Program-made: the position numbers and the translations under genes
NCBI GenBank assembly: GCA_003164375.1
Contig: PLTE01000392.1
Span: 11,055-25,938, forward strand
Origin: Hyphomicrobiales bacterium
Lineage (GTDB): Bacteria > Pseudomonadota > Alphaproteobacteria > Rhizobiales > Xanthobacteraceae
Reading direction: 5' to 3'
Length of the DNA stretch: 14,884 bases
Part shown: one piece after another, positions 6,369 through 14,600 of the stretch
How positions within the stretch are numbered: position 1 is the first letter of the stretch
How the letters are laid out: every line of letters begins with the position of its first letter
The notes under the pieces: model-generated
The model's database searches: none
Seen by the model: the letters and a program-made list of their open reading frames with translations, nothing else
Told to the model about the DNA's origin: nothing

Positions 6369-8015
6369 TTATGGATTCACTGGGCTCGTCAGCAACCGTC
6401 CCGGGAACGTGGTCGGCGCAACTAAGCGAGCGTGGTCGAGCACCAACTGGCCGTGGATCCAGACCATGTCGATTCCCTCGGGCGGCATGAATGGATCGAG
6501 GTAGTCATTGCGCTCGCCGACGGACTCCGGAACGAACAGCACCAGCGACGCGTCGGCGCCTACGCGTAGCGTCGGATCGGGAAGATTGAGAAAGCGGCAC
6601 GGCAGCGTGGACATCCGCCAGATCATCTGCTCGAGCGGGATGCCCATTTCGCGGCCCATCCGCAACGCCTTCGGAAATGACCCGAGCGCGCGCGGATGCG
6701 GCTTTTGTCCTGGACCCGGCATCAGCCCGTCGGTGCAGATCGCCATGGTAGGCCGGCGGAAGAAACGCTCCAGCGTCGCTTCATTGCCGTAGTGGGTGAT
6801 GATCGCGATTTCGCCGTCATTGACGGCAAAGAAATCGAACACCGCCTCGAATGCCGCGTCGGAGTTCGGATCGACCGCTCCGGCGTCGCGGGCAACGTCG
6901 CTTAGCCGTCGTCCGAGATAAGCGTCGCCCACGCCCGGCTTCACACCGGCGATCTGAATGCCGCGGAGGCCGCCGCAGAAGTGGATGAAATTGTCCCAAC
7001 TGGTGGTGTCATTGCGCATGGTATCGATCATGGCGCGGCGAACCTGCGGATCGGCGAGCCGGCCAAGGAACTCGGCGCGGCTGCCGGCCCGCATCGCGGG
7101 CGGGAAGATCGCGTCGCCGGTGGTCGAGCCGGCGGTGTAGGGGTACATGTTCTCCATAGTGGGGATGAGCGAGGCGGCATCGCCGAGGATGCTCTCGACC
7201 TCGCCGATGCGGTCGTAATTGTGCGCGCCGGCGATCTTGGAATGCTCGTTGCAGTAGCCGCCGCCGCCGTCGATCGACGCCTCCACCACTTCCTTCAGAC
7301 TCGAGACGATATTGTCGCTTTCGGAGCGCAGATGTGGGAATAGCGCGCCGGGCTTGACCGCATTGAAGGCGCGCACGAGCGCGGTGATCTCGCGCTGGTC
7401 GCAATAGACTGCGGGATTGTAGACAAGGCCCGTCGACAGGCCGAGCGTCAGCGGTGCTTCGCGGCGCACCACCTCCATCATCGCCGTGATTTCGGCGTCG
7501 GTGGCGACCCGGGCAACATTACTCATGACGACGCGGCGGACCGCCGAATGGCCGAGATAGATCCCCATGTCGGTGATTGAACGGCCACGGTGCCAAGCGA
7601 GGAATTCCGCCACGGAGCTCCATGTCCAATCGCCGGCGATGGCGCCGTCGAGCGGCTTGAGCTGGGCTGCATATTGCGAGCGCTGTGCCTCAGCGACCGG
7701 CGCCGGCGACAGGCCATCGACACCACAGATACGCTTGGTGACGCCGCCGAGTATGGCGAGCTCGCAACTCACCGGCAGGCCGCTCGAGCCGAGCAGCGTG
7801 CCGCCGAGAGCACCGTGATTGTGAGTATCGACGAAGCTTGGCGCGAGCGCGCGTCCCGCGGCGTCGATGATTCGGTCGGCATTCGAGGCTTCCGACCAAC
7901 TCACCGCGCCCATTTCGGCGATGACGTCGTCAACGATCAGGATATCGCCGAGAAACGGTGCGGTCTGTCCGTCGCCGGTGACGATGCGCGCGTTGCGAAC
8001 GAGCTGGCGCATCAT
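6369..8015 (-). CDS. D-aminoacylase-family amidohydrolase (N-acyl-D-amino-acid deacylase-like)
   Basis: 548 residues. Its ATG (8013-8015) overlaps the stop of the upstream M20 gene by 4 bp (ATGA), so it is translationally coupled. Urease-superfamily features of D-aminoacylases: H65 and H67 in FVDTHNHG, H228 in FPHLRSE, H258 in NEHSKIAG, D429 in ICTDG, and the family segments LSTGLVYNP (193-201) and HPRALGSFPKAL (440-451). The H228-H258 spacing of 30 equals H220-H250 of the Alcaligenes enzyme. The metal-bridging cysteine of the GNCG motif is replaced: the aligned segment is ICGVDG, with D100 at the Cys position. The reaction is therefore uncertain; it may hydrolyse an N-acyl, N-formyl or ureido intermediate of ring breakdown. 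Ends 38 bp from the convergent ygfK-like gene. Confidence 0.82.
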   Translation of the reverse strand: MMRQLVRNARIVTGDGQTAPFLGDILIVDDVIAEMGAVSWSEASNADRIIDAAGRALAPSFVDTHNHGALGGTLLGSSGLPVSCELAILGGVTKRICGVDGLSPAPVAEAQRSQYAAQLKPLDGAIAGDWTWSSVAEFLAWHRGRSITDMGIYLGHSAVRRVVMSNVARVATDAEITAMMEVVRREAPLTLGLSTGLVYNPAVYCDQREITALVRAFNAVKPGALFPHLRSESDNIVSSLKEVVEASIDGGGGYCNEHSKIAGAHNYDRIGEVESILGDAASLIPTMENMYPYTAGSTTGDAIFPPAMRAGSRAEFLGRLADPQVRRAMIDTMRNDTTSWDNFIHFCGGLRGIQIAGVKPGVGDAYLGRRLSDVARDAGAVDPNSDAAFEAVFDFFAVNDGEIAIITHYGNEATLERFFRRPTMAICTDGLMPGPGQKPHPRALGSFPKALRMGREMGIPLEQMIWRMSTLPCRFLNLPDPTLRVGADASLVLFVPESVGERNDYLDPFMPPEGIDMVWIHGQLVLDHARLVAPTTFPGRLLTSPVNP

Positions 8016-9241
8016 TCCGCCAGTTCGGTCACGAGCCGCAGCAGCACGTTGGCGCCTGCGGCGAGATCGTCGGGCTTGGTATATTCGGTGATGTTGTGAC
8101 TGATGCCGTTGACGCTCGGCACGAAGATCATGCAGGCCGGGCAGACCGCCGCCAGGATTTGTGCGTCGTGGCCGGCGCCGCTCGGCAGCCGCCTCACCGG
8201 AAGTTCGAATTCCCGCGCGATGGCTTCGACGCGCGCGATCAAGTCGGGCGCGAAGCCGACCGGCTCGAAGCGGGCGAGCGAGCGGTGGCTGACGCTTACG
8301 CCTTCCGCCGCGGCGGTCGCGGTGACGAAGGCGAAAAGGCGGCGCTCGGCCTCCTTGAGGCGCTCTTCATTGGTGTTGCGCAGGTCGACCGTCATCACCG
8401 CCTGATCGGGCACGACGTTGATGAGATTTGGCGACAAGGTCAGGAGGCCGACGGTGGCGACCTGGTTGCCGCCGAGCTCCTGCGCCAGCCGGCGCACGAA
8501 GGCTATAATCTCGGCGGCGACATAGCCGGCGTCGTGACGCATCCGCATCGGCGTCGCCCCGGCATGGCTCGATTGGCCGCCGAGCGTGAATTCGGTCCAC
8601 GAAATACCCTGCACGCCCTCGACCGCGCCAATCCTGAAATCGCCTTCCTCCAAAACTGGTCCCTGCTCGATATGCAGTTCGACGTAAGCGTGGACGTGGG
8701 GCTTGCCGACCGCGGCGGTGCCAGCGTAGCCGATCCGAGCTAATTCCTCGCCGACGACAGCGCCGTCGATGCCTACGGTCGCGAGCGCGCGATCGAGCGG
8801 CAGAGCGCCGGTATAGACGAGGCTGCCGAACATATCGGGCTGGAAGCGCGAGCCCTCCTCATTGGTAAAAAAGGCGACCGCCAGCGGCCGCCGGGTGATA
8901 ATACCGGCGTCGTTGAGCGAGGCGACGACCTCAAGGCCGGCGAGGACGCCGAGATTGCCGTCATAGAGCCCGCCGGTGCGCACCGTGTCGATGTGGCTGC
9001 CCATCATTACCGGAGCACCGTCGTCCTTGCCGTTACGCAAGGCGATGACGTTGCCGACCGCGTCGATACTGACGGCGAGCCCGAGTTCGCGCATCCAACT
9101 GACCACAAGGTCGCGGCCAGCCTGGTCAGCTTCGGTTAGCGCCAGCCGGCTGACACCGCCGCCCGCGATCGCGCCCACTTTTCCCAGCGCATCCAGACGC
9201 GATGACAGGCGCGAGCCATCGACTTGAAGATTTCGTCGCAT
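8012..9241 (-). CDS. M20-family amidase/hydrolase (N-carbamoyl-amino acid / allantoate / beta-ureidopropionate amidohydrolase type)
   Basis: 409 residues, normal for the AmaB/HyuC/AllC group of binuclear zinc amidohydrolases that remove carbamoyl groups. Seen: H83 and D85 in GSHIDTV, bridging D94 in YDGNLGVLAG, FTNEEGSRF with E128/E129, H190 in ELHIEQGP, dimer-domain SSHAGATPM (H226), substrate-binding N273 and R289 (VDLRN), GAGHDAQ (H358), and H382 in GISHNITEYT. All ligands are present, so predicted active. The minus-strand ATG is preceded by GAGG. First gene of a two-gene operon, diverging from the rpiR-family gene. In reductive pyrimidine or hydantoin pathways such an enzyme follows dihydropyrimidinase; here it probably cleaves the ureido product made by HydA. 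Sequence alone does not separate ureidopropionase, carbamoylase and allantoate hydrolase. Confidence 0.88.
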   Translation of the reverse strand: MRRNLQVDGSRLSSRLDALGKVGAIAGGGVSRLALTEADQAGRDLVVSWMRELGLAVSIDAVGNVIALRNGKDDGAPVMMGSHIDTVRTGGLYDGNLGVLAGLEVVASLNDAGIITRRPLAVAFFTNEEGSRFQPDMFGSLVYTGALPLDRALATVGIDGAVVGEELARIGYAGTAAVGKPHVHAYVELHIEQGPVLEEGDFRIGAVEGVQGISWTEFTLGGQSSHAGATPMRMRHDAGYVAAEIIAFVRRLAQELGGNQVATVGLLTLSPNLINVVPDQAVMTVDLRNTNEERLKEAERRLFAFVTATAAAEGVSVSHRSLARFEPVGFAPDLIARVEAIAREFELPVRRLPSGAGHDAQILAAVCPACMIFVPSVNGISHNITEYTKPDDLAAGANVLLRLVTELAE

Positions 9242-9317
9242 CCGCAGCCTCTGGTAATCGTCTTGTCGCTCTTCCGCCGGTCGCGGCGGCGATGGGCTTG
9301 AACCATCTGTGCAAATG

Positions 9318-9346
9318 ATGAAACGACAATTTCATCATTGCGTCAA
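9318..9346 (-). promoter_or_regulatory. Sigma-70-type promoter of the M20-deacylase operon
   Basis: On the minus strand: -35 TTGACG (9346-9341), a 17-bp spacer, -10 TTTCAT (9323-9318, 4 of 6 matches). Transcription would start near 9311, giving a leader of about 70 nt. Operator site 1 lies across the spacer and -10, so a bound regulator would block the polymerase. Confidence 0.5.
9319..9334. promoter_or_regulatory. Operator 1, TGAAA-N6-TTTCA, within a longer inverted repeat
   Basis: TGAAA CGACAA TTTCA. The perfect arms extend to 10 bp each (AATGATGAAA at 9314-9323, TTTCATCATT at 9330-9339). It lies between divergent start codons, over the predicted minus-strand promoter. Likely bound by the adjacent RpiR-family protein. 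Confidence 0.65.
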
Positions 9347-9348
9347 TA

Positions 9349-9364
9349 TGAAACTTGTGTTTCA
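9349..9364. promoter_or_regulatory. Operator 2, TGAAA-N6-TTTCA, just upstream of the rpiR-family start
   Basis: TGAAA CTTGTG TTTCA, with perfect arms ATGAAAC (9348-9354) and GTTTCAT (9359-9365). Same half-site and spacing as operator 1, centre 30 bp away (three helical turns). It ends 7 nt before ATG 9372, so binding could autoregulate the regulator gene. Confidence 0.65.
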
Positions 9365-9371
9365 TTAGGTC

Positions 9372-10217
9372 ATGGCCGCCCTGCTGGAACAGACGATCAG
9401 AAGCGAATACCACCGACTGCCAGTCGGCGAGCGCAAGATCGCGGACGTGCTCCTGCAGATGCGCGGCGAGCTGGCGGCCTATTCGGCGACCGAGCTTGCC
9501 GAACGCGCCGGCGTATCCAAGGCGACGGCCAGCCGCTTGGTGCGCCGCCTTGGCTTCAGCGACTATCAGCAATTGCGCCAGCAGGTGCGCGCCGACGGAG
9601 CAAACGGGTCGCCGTTGGCGGAGTTCGCGGGCGCGCTCGTCAAGAAGGACACGCTCGCGCGCCATCTCGATCACGATGTCGCCTGCCTGACATCCTCACT
9701 CGAGGGAATTCCCGCCGACCAGATTCGCCGTGCTACCGAGATGCTGGCGAAGGCGAGTAGGCTTTGGGTCATAGGCTTCCGCAACAGCCATGCACTCGCG
9801 CTTTATGCGCGCGAGCTATTGATCCAGGTGAAGCCCAATGTGCGGCTCCTACCGGCGCCGGGACAGACCGTTGCCGAGGAATTGTCCGCACTTGCGGACA
9901 GCGACACGGTGCTGGCGCTGGGCTTTCGCCGTCAACCGCGGGAGTTCGTCAAAATTTTACAAGTTGTGCGCCAGATCAAGGCGCGGACCCTCCTGATCGG
10001 CGATTCCTCAATCGAGGATCTCGATAAACAGGCTGATATCACATTCCGATGCCAGAGCCACGGGTCCGGTCTATTCGACACCTATGTGGCCCCGATGAGC
10101 TTGCTAAATTATTTGTGCTCGGGTGTCGCGGTGGTGCTGGGTAAAGCCGCGCAGACACGGCTCCGGCGCAGTGAGCAGCTTCACCGTCAATTCGGCGACT
10201 TTGGCTCGCCGCCATAA
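9372..10217 (+). CDS. RpiR/MurR-family transcriptional regulator
   Basis: 281 residues, typical length. N-terminal RpiR-type helix-turn-helix at about 16-75, with LPVGERKIADVLL and a recognition region ATELAERAGVSKATASRLVRRLGFSDYQQLR. A SIS domain (about 118-265) follows, with LWVIGFRNSHALALYARELL; SIS domains usually bind phosphosugars, but RpiR proteins also serve other pathways. The ATG at 9372 is preceded by a weak AGG. Divergent from the M20-deacylase pair, with two matched palindromes in the 130-bp gap. The xdhD-like gene starts 15 bp downstream, so both are probably cotranscribed. Predicted local regulator of this catabolic block; effector unknown. Confidence 0.9.
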   Translation: MAALLEQTIRSEYHRLPVGERKIADVLLQMRGELAAYSATELAERAGVSKATASRLVRRLGFSDYQQLRQQVRADGANGSPLAEFAGALVKKDTLARHLDHDVACLTSSLEGIPADQIRRATEMLAKASRLWVIGFRNSHALALYARELLIQVKPNVRLLPAPGQTVAEELSALADSDTVLALGFRRQPREFVKILQVVRQIKARTLLIGDSSIEDLDKQADITFRCQSHGSGLFDTYVAPMSLLNYLCSGVAVVLGKAAQTRLRRSEQLHRQFGDFGSPP

Positions 10218-10232
10218 GCAATACGGGACGTC

Positions 10233-12872
10233 ATGAAAACAGTCACCTTCACTCTCAACGGCCAACGTCGCCAGATCGAGGTCTGGCCCGACGAGCCACT
10301 GCTGGACGTGTTGCGCGACACCTTCAAGCTGAAATCCGTCAAGGCAGGCTGCGGACCGCAGAAGGAGTGCGGCTGCTGTCTCGCGCTCATTGACGGGCTG
10401 CCCAAGGTGACCTGCGCGGTGCGGATTGCGCAGGTCCAGGGCCGCTCCATTCTCACCCTCGAAGGCGTTTCCGATAACGAGCGTCAGCTCTACGCCGATG
10501 CTTTTCAGGCGGCCGCTGGACTGCAATGTGGCTTCTGCACCCCTGGTTTCGTGCTTCGCATCAAATATTTGACCGATCAGGAAGCTCCGCTATCGCGCGC
10601 CGAGATTGCCAGGGCCCTTGACGGACATCTGTGCCGCTGCACCGGCTATGTAAAGATCATCGACGCGTTCGAGCTCATTCAATCGGTCAAGCGTGGTGGT
10701 GCATTGCCGCCGCTCGTCGACAATGGCGGCGTCGGCCAGCGCCTCAAGCGCTATCAAGGCGGCGAACTTGCCCTCGGCGCGCGGCCCTTCGTCGCCGACA
10801 TCGACACGCCCGGCATGCTCCATGGCGCCGTCGTGCTGTCGCCGCATGCACGCGCCAAAGTGATCAGGATCGACACCACGAAGGCGTTGGCGCTGCAAGG
10901 CGTCGTGACCGTGGCGACCGCCAAGGATGTGCCGGGCGACCGCTGGGTCGGCCAGATCTACAAGGACTGGCCTTGCTTTGTCGCCGAGGGCGAAGAGGTG
11001 CGCTATGTCGGCGACGTGGTGGCGGTGGTCGCCGCCGAGAGCCCGCGTGTCGCGCGACAGGCCGCGAACCTAGTCGAGGTGGAGTACGAGGCGCTGCCTG
11101 CGGTGCTCGATCCCGCCGAAGCGATTAAACCTGGGGCGCCTCAGGTCAACCCCAAACATGCGAATATCTTGTCGGTCACGCGCTACGGGCGGGGCGACGT
11201 TGAGGCAAAGCTCGCCGCCTCGGCGCATGTGGTCACCGGCACTTGGACGACGCAACGCATCGAGCACCTTTTTCTCGAACCCGAGGCGACCGTAGCCGTG
11301 CCTCTGCCGGACGGCCGACTGCATATTTATAGTCAGGGCCAAGGCATCTTCGAGGATCGGCGTCAGATCGCAGGCGTACTCGGCGAGACCGAGGACCGCG
11401 TGTTCGTCGAGCTCGTTCCTAACGGCGGCGGTTTCGGCGGCAAAGAGGACATGACCGTCCAGGCGCAAACCGCGCTCCTGGCGCGCATGACCGGGCGGCC
11501 GGTGCGGCTCGTGCTCAACCGCGAAGAGTCGATCCGCATGCATCCCAAACGGCATCCGTTGACGATGACCTACACGGTGGGCTGCGACGCCGACGGCCGG
11601 TTGACCGCCGCCAAGGTGAATATACTGGGCGACTCCGGCGCCTATGCGTCGGTGGGCGGCAAGGTTTTGGAACGGGCCGCGGGCCATGCTTGCGGGCCCT
11701 ATCGGGTGACCGCGGTCGCAATCGAAGCGGTTGCTGCATACACCAACAATCCGCCTTGCGGCGCGATGCGCGGTTTCGGGGTCAATCAAACCAGTTTCGC
11801 CATCGAGGGCTGTCTCGACCTGTTGGCCGCGAAAGTCGGAATCGACGGCTGGGAAATGCGCTGGCGCAACGCTTTGCGCGTCGGCGACGTCTTCTCGACC
11901 GGACAGATTTTGGAGAAGTCGGTAGGCATCGAAAAAACCTTACTGGCGGTGAAAGACGCCTATGACGCGGCGCGCGCGCAAGGCCGTGCCGTCGGTATCG
12001 CCTGCGGCATCAAGAATTGCGGACTCGGCAATGGCGCGATCGAATATGGCAAGTGCCGGCTCGTGGTACAGCAAGACGGCACAATTGACCTTTATATCGG
12101 CTTCACCGAAATGGGGCAGGGACTCCTGACCATCGTCACGCAGTGCGCCGTGGAGGTGACGGGTCTGCCCGCCGAGATTTTCCGTCCGCAGGTCAGCAGC
12201 CGTTTCGAATTGGGCGCCGGCCAGACGACCGGCTCACGCGCCAGCCTATTGGCTGGCCGCGCGGTGATCGATGCTGCGATCAAACTCAAAGCCGACCTCG
12301 ACCGCGGCCAGGTGCTCGCCGATCTCTCCGGCCGCATCTATGTAGGCGAGATCCGCATCGACGACACGACTGCGCCCGGCGAGATGAAGAACGGCAAGAT
12401 CAAGACCCACACGACCTTCGGTTGGGCCACCCAGGTGGTGGTGCTCGGCGACAAGGGCGCCGTGGAGCGGGTGATCGCCGCCCACGACGTCGGCCGTGCG
12501 TTGAACCCGCAACAATGCGAGGCTCAGATCGAAGGGTCGGTGCATATGGGCCTCGGCTACGCCTTGACCGAGGAGCTTCCGTGCAAAGACGGCATGCCGG
12601 TAAGCTTCAAGATGCGCGATATTGGCGTCTTGCGTGCCCAGCACATGCCCGCAGTCGAGGTCATCCTGATCGAGGATCCGGAACCGGAGGGCCCGTTCGG
12701 CGCCAAGGGCGTCGGCGAGATCGGCCTTGTTCCGACTGCAGGCGCCGTGGCTGGCGCGCTGGAAGCGTTCGACGGCGTGCGACGGACCCGCCTGCCCATG
12801 AAAGATTCGCCGGCCGCCCGCGCCATCAATCTTGGCCGTATTCCCGAGGGCGAGCGCGACCAATGGCACTGA
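10233..12872 (+). CDS. xdhD: XdhD-like fused [2Fe-2S]/molybdopterin hydroxylase (xanthine dehydrogenase family)
   Basis: 879 residues. Residues 1-155 form the two-cluster iron-sulfur module: C40/C46/C49 plus C61 (plant-type site, with five residues between the first two cysteines), then C99/C102 and C134/C136 (LQCGFCTPG, HLCRCTG). From about 180 to the end is the molybdopterin module: GGGFGGKED (398-406), MRGFGVN (512-518), and GAKGVGEIG with the predicted catalytic E829. Both [2Fe-2S] sites are intact, whereas the E. coli XdhD N-terminus as I recall it has lost these cysteines. There is no FAD domain in the protein and no YgfM-like FAD subunit gene in the window, so the electron acceptor must be another protein. 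The start has GGGA close upstream; the gap to the rpiR-family gene is 15 bp. Likely acts on a purine ring (xanthine, hypoxanthine or urate); other heterocycles are not excluded. Confidence 0.88.
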   Translation: MKTVTFTLNGQRRQIEVWPDEPLLDVLRDTFKLKSVKAGCGPQKECGCCLALIDGLPKVTCAVRIAQVQGRSILTLEGVSDNERQLYADAFQAAAGLQCGFCTPGFVLRIKYLTDQEAPLSRAEIARALDGHLCRCTGYVKIIDAFELIQSVKRGGALPPLVDNGGVGQRLKRYQGGELALGARPFVADIDTPGMLHGAVVLSPHARAKVIRIDTTKALALQGVVTVATAKDVPGDRWVGQIYKDWPCFVAEGEEVRYVGDVVAVVAAESPRVARQAANLVEVEYEALPAVLDPAEAIKPGAPQVNPKHANILSVTRYGRGDVEAKLAASAHVVTGTWTTQRIEHLFLEPEATVAVPLPDGRLHIYSQGQGIFEDRRQIAGVLGETEDRVFVELVPNGGGFGGKEDMTVQAQTALLARMTGRPVRLVLNREESIRMHPKRHPLTMTYTVGCDADGRLTAAKVNILGDSGAYASVGGKVLERAAGHACGPYRVTAVAIEAVAAYTNNPPCGAMRGFGVNQTSFAIEGCLDLLAAKVGIDGWEMRWRNALRVGDVFSTGQILEKSVGIEKTLLAVKDAYDAARAQGRAVGIACGIKNCGLGNGAIEYGKCRLVVQQDGTIDLYIGFTEMGQGLLTIVTQCAVEVTGLPAEIFRPQVSSRFELGAGQTTGSRASLLAGRAVIDAAIKLKADLDRGQVLADLSGRIYVGEIRIDDTTAPGEMKNGKIKTHTTFGWATQVVVLGDKGAVERVIAAHDVGRALNPQQCEAQIEGSVHMGLGYALTEELPCKDGMPVSFKMRDIGVLRAQHMPAVEVILIEDPEPEGPFGAKGVGEIGLVPTAGAVAGALEAFDGVRRTRLPMKDSPAARAINLGRIPEGERDQWH

Positions 12873-14053
12873 GCGGCGCGCTGGTCATCGGCCCTGATCG
12901 CTCTGGCCGCAGCGTGACGGTCGTGGATGGCCGCGTCGCCGCGCTTGCGTCCGCAGATGCCGCGGTGCTGTCCTGCCCGGACGGCGATATCGTGCCGGGT
13001 GCCGTCTGTGCGCATACACATTTGTACAGCGGTCTTGCACGTTATGGCATGCCGCAGGCGCTGCCGCCGCCGGAGAATTTCTTGGAGATTCTCGAAAGAG
13101 TGTGGTGGCGCCTCGACCGCGCGCTCGATGCCGAGATTCTGCGCGCCAGCGCCCGCGACTATGTGGCGCGCGCACTGCTTGCCGGCACCACGACGCTGGT
13201 CGATCATCACGAGTCTCCGCTTCTCATCGAGGGATCGTTGTCGATTCTCGCCGAGGTCTGTGAAGAGCTCGGCATCCGGGCGCTGCTTTGTTACGGCGCG
13301 ACCGAGCGCAATTTCGGTAGGGCAGAGGCGCAACGAGGCTTGGCGGAATGTCGGCGGGTCGCAGCCTCACCGCTCCTGCGCGGATTGGTCGGGCTACATG
13401 CGAGCTTCACGGTGTCCGATGACACCGTCCGCGAAGCCGGCGAGCTCGCGCGCGAGCTCGGTACGGTCGTGCATGTTCATGTGGCTGAGGCTGCCGCGGA
13501 CGTCGACGATGCGCTTAGGCGTGGAGCAACAGGACCGCTCGAACGTCTGCTGTCACTCGGCGCACTCGTGCCCGGTTCGATTCTCGCTCACGGGGTTCAT
13601 TTGAGCACCGAGCAGGTGTATCTCGCCGATGCCGCCGGCTGCTGGCTGGTGCATAATCCGCGTTCCAACGAGGGCAATCGGGTCGGCTACGCCGGCACGC
13701 TCTCAGCCACCACGAGAGTGGCGTTGGGCGCGGACGGCTGGGACGCCGACATGATGGTGGAGGAGGCGGCATTGCTACGGCTCGCCGCACAGCATCACGA
13801 TATCGGCGTCGCTGGCCGGCTGGCCGCCGGCCATGGCCTGGCGGCGGAGCGCTTTGGCTGTGCCGCAAAAACTCTGGCACCCGGCGCGTTGGGCGACGTC
13901 GTCGTACGGCAAGGCGGGAACGTCCGCCACGTGGTGGTTGGCGGCAGGGTGGTGGTCGAGGACGGGGTTCTAAAGACCGGTGACATGGAACTCATCGCCG
14001 CCTCAGCGCAAAGCGAGGCGGCTCGTCTATGGACCCGTCTGGCGCAAATCTGA
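12863..14053 (+). CDS. ssnA: SsnA-like amidohydrolase (ATZ/TRZ/cytosine-guanine deaminase family)
   Basis: 396 residues (E. coli SsnA is about 440). The ATG lies inside the end of xdhD (10-bp overlap), so translation is probably coupled. The reading frame is open further upstream, but that part is an out-of-frame shadow of xdhD. Mononuclear metal-site residues of the family: H51 and H53 (AHTHLYSG), H206 with E209 (VHVHVAEA), H243 (LAHGVHL), D291 (GADGWDADM). HNPRSNEGN (264-272) stands where HxPxSN is usual. Predicted cytoplasmic deaminase or hydrolase. xdhD and ssnA are also neighbours in E. coli, in the gene set implicated in purine degradation. The precise substrate is not known from sequence. 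Confidence 0.85.
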   Translation: MALSGALVIGPDRSGRSVTVVDGRVAALASADAAVLSCPDGDIVPGAVCAHTHLYSGLARYGMPQALPPPENFLEILERVWWRLDRALDAEILRASARDYVARALLAGTTTLVDHHESPLLIEGSLSILAEVCEELGIRALLCYGATERNFGRAEAQRGLAECRRVAASPLLRGLVGLHASFTVSDDTVREAGELARELGTVVHVHVAEAAADVDDALRRGATGPLERLLSLGALVPGSILAHGVHLSTEQVYLADAAGCWLVHNPRSNEGNRVGYAGTLSATTRVALGADGWDADMMVEEAALLRLAAQHHDIGVAGRLAAGHGLAAERFGCAAKTLAPGALGDVVVRQGGNVRHVVVGGRVVVEDGVLKTGDMELIAASAQSEAARLWTRLAQI

Positions 14054-14116
14054 ACAGGTTGAAACCACGCGCACGGAGACAGGATTGCGCGCGATCCACT
14101 AAGTTCGAATCGATGA

Positions 14117-14139
14117 GCCTAAGTTGTGCTGGCTTAGGC
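14117..14139. terminator. Inverted repeat between convergent ssnA and ferredoxin genes
   Basis: GCCTAAG (14117-14123), 9-nt loop, CTTAGGC (14133-14139). It sits between the two convergent genes and covers the ferredoxin stop codon. The stem is short and has no T-run, so a bidirectional terminator role is only possible. Confidence 0.3.
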
Positions 14140-14328
14140 CGGCACGCAGGTGTCCGGCACTGGGCAGACCGTCGCGCATTGTGGCTGGTCGTGGAATCCC
14201 TTGCATTCGGTGCACTTCGCAGGATCGATTACCCAGGTGAAGCGGCTGATGCTGATCGCCGAATTCGGACATTCCAACTCGCAGGCGCCGCAGCTGGTGC
14301 ACAATTCGGCGACGATCTTATAAGCCAT
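14134..14328 (-). CDS. 2[4Fe-4S] ferredoxin, FdxN/Allochromatium type
   Basis: 64 residues. Cluster 1: C10/C13/C16 with C20-P (CTSCGACELECP). Cluster 2: C39/C42, then an eight-residue loop, C51/C55-P and a further C61 (CTECKGFHDQPQC). The long loop between the second and third cysteines, and the extra C-terminal cysteine, mark the low-potential type found in purple and nitrogen-fixing proteobacteria. The ATG at 14326-14328 has GGGA upstream. Convergent with ssnA and divergent from nifJ. It probably carries electrons between the NifJ-like enzyme and a partner. The neighbouring YgfK- and XdhD-like proteins, both without their own NAD(P)H module, are the obvious candidates; nitrogenase is the alternative partner for this type. 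Confidence 0.93.
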   Translation of the reverse strand: MAYKIVAELCTSCGACELECPNSAISISRFTWVIDPAKCTECKGFHDQPQCATVCPVPDTCVPA

Positions 14329-14600
14329 GATCCCATCTCAAACGCTGGCGGCCTGTGGTGCGTCCACCCGACCGTTCTCTGATACCGTTCATCGCATTTG
14401 TCTTGTTTATAAGTTCACGATCTTAGAGTCTTCACACAGTTTCTACAATCAGCAATATTCCAACATCTCGTTTCGCCGCGCGATCCACCCCCCGGGAGAG
14501 GCGACGGCAAGACGATGCCTAGCGATTGCTCTGCATGCGCGTTCTGCAGGCAGGAGCGATGCGCCAAGGTTCTGATTATGCAGCTCGCAGGAGGCGAACC
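14329..14600. promoter_or_regulatory. Divergent intergenic region, ferredoxin / nifJ
   Basis: About 270 bp that should hold promoters for both the ferredoxin (-) and the nifJ side (+). The stretch 14395-14465 is AT-rich. No clear -35/-10 pair, anaerobox or TGAAA-N6-TTTCA site was found. The right end contains a 29-codon cysteine-rich frame, listed separately. Confidence 0.45.

Noticed and set aside
12143..12862. Upstream extension of the ssnA frame, giving a 636-residue protein
   Set aside because: The extra 240 residues are Arg-rich, low-complexity sequence lying out of frame inside xdhD. The SsnA family begins at the ATG at 12863.
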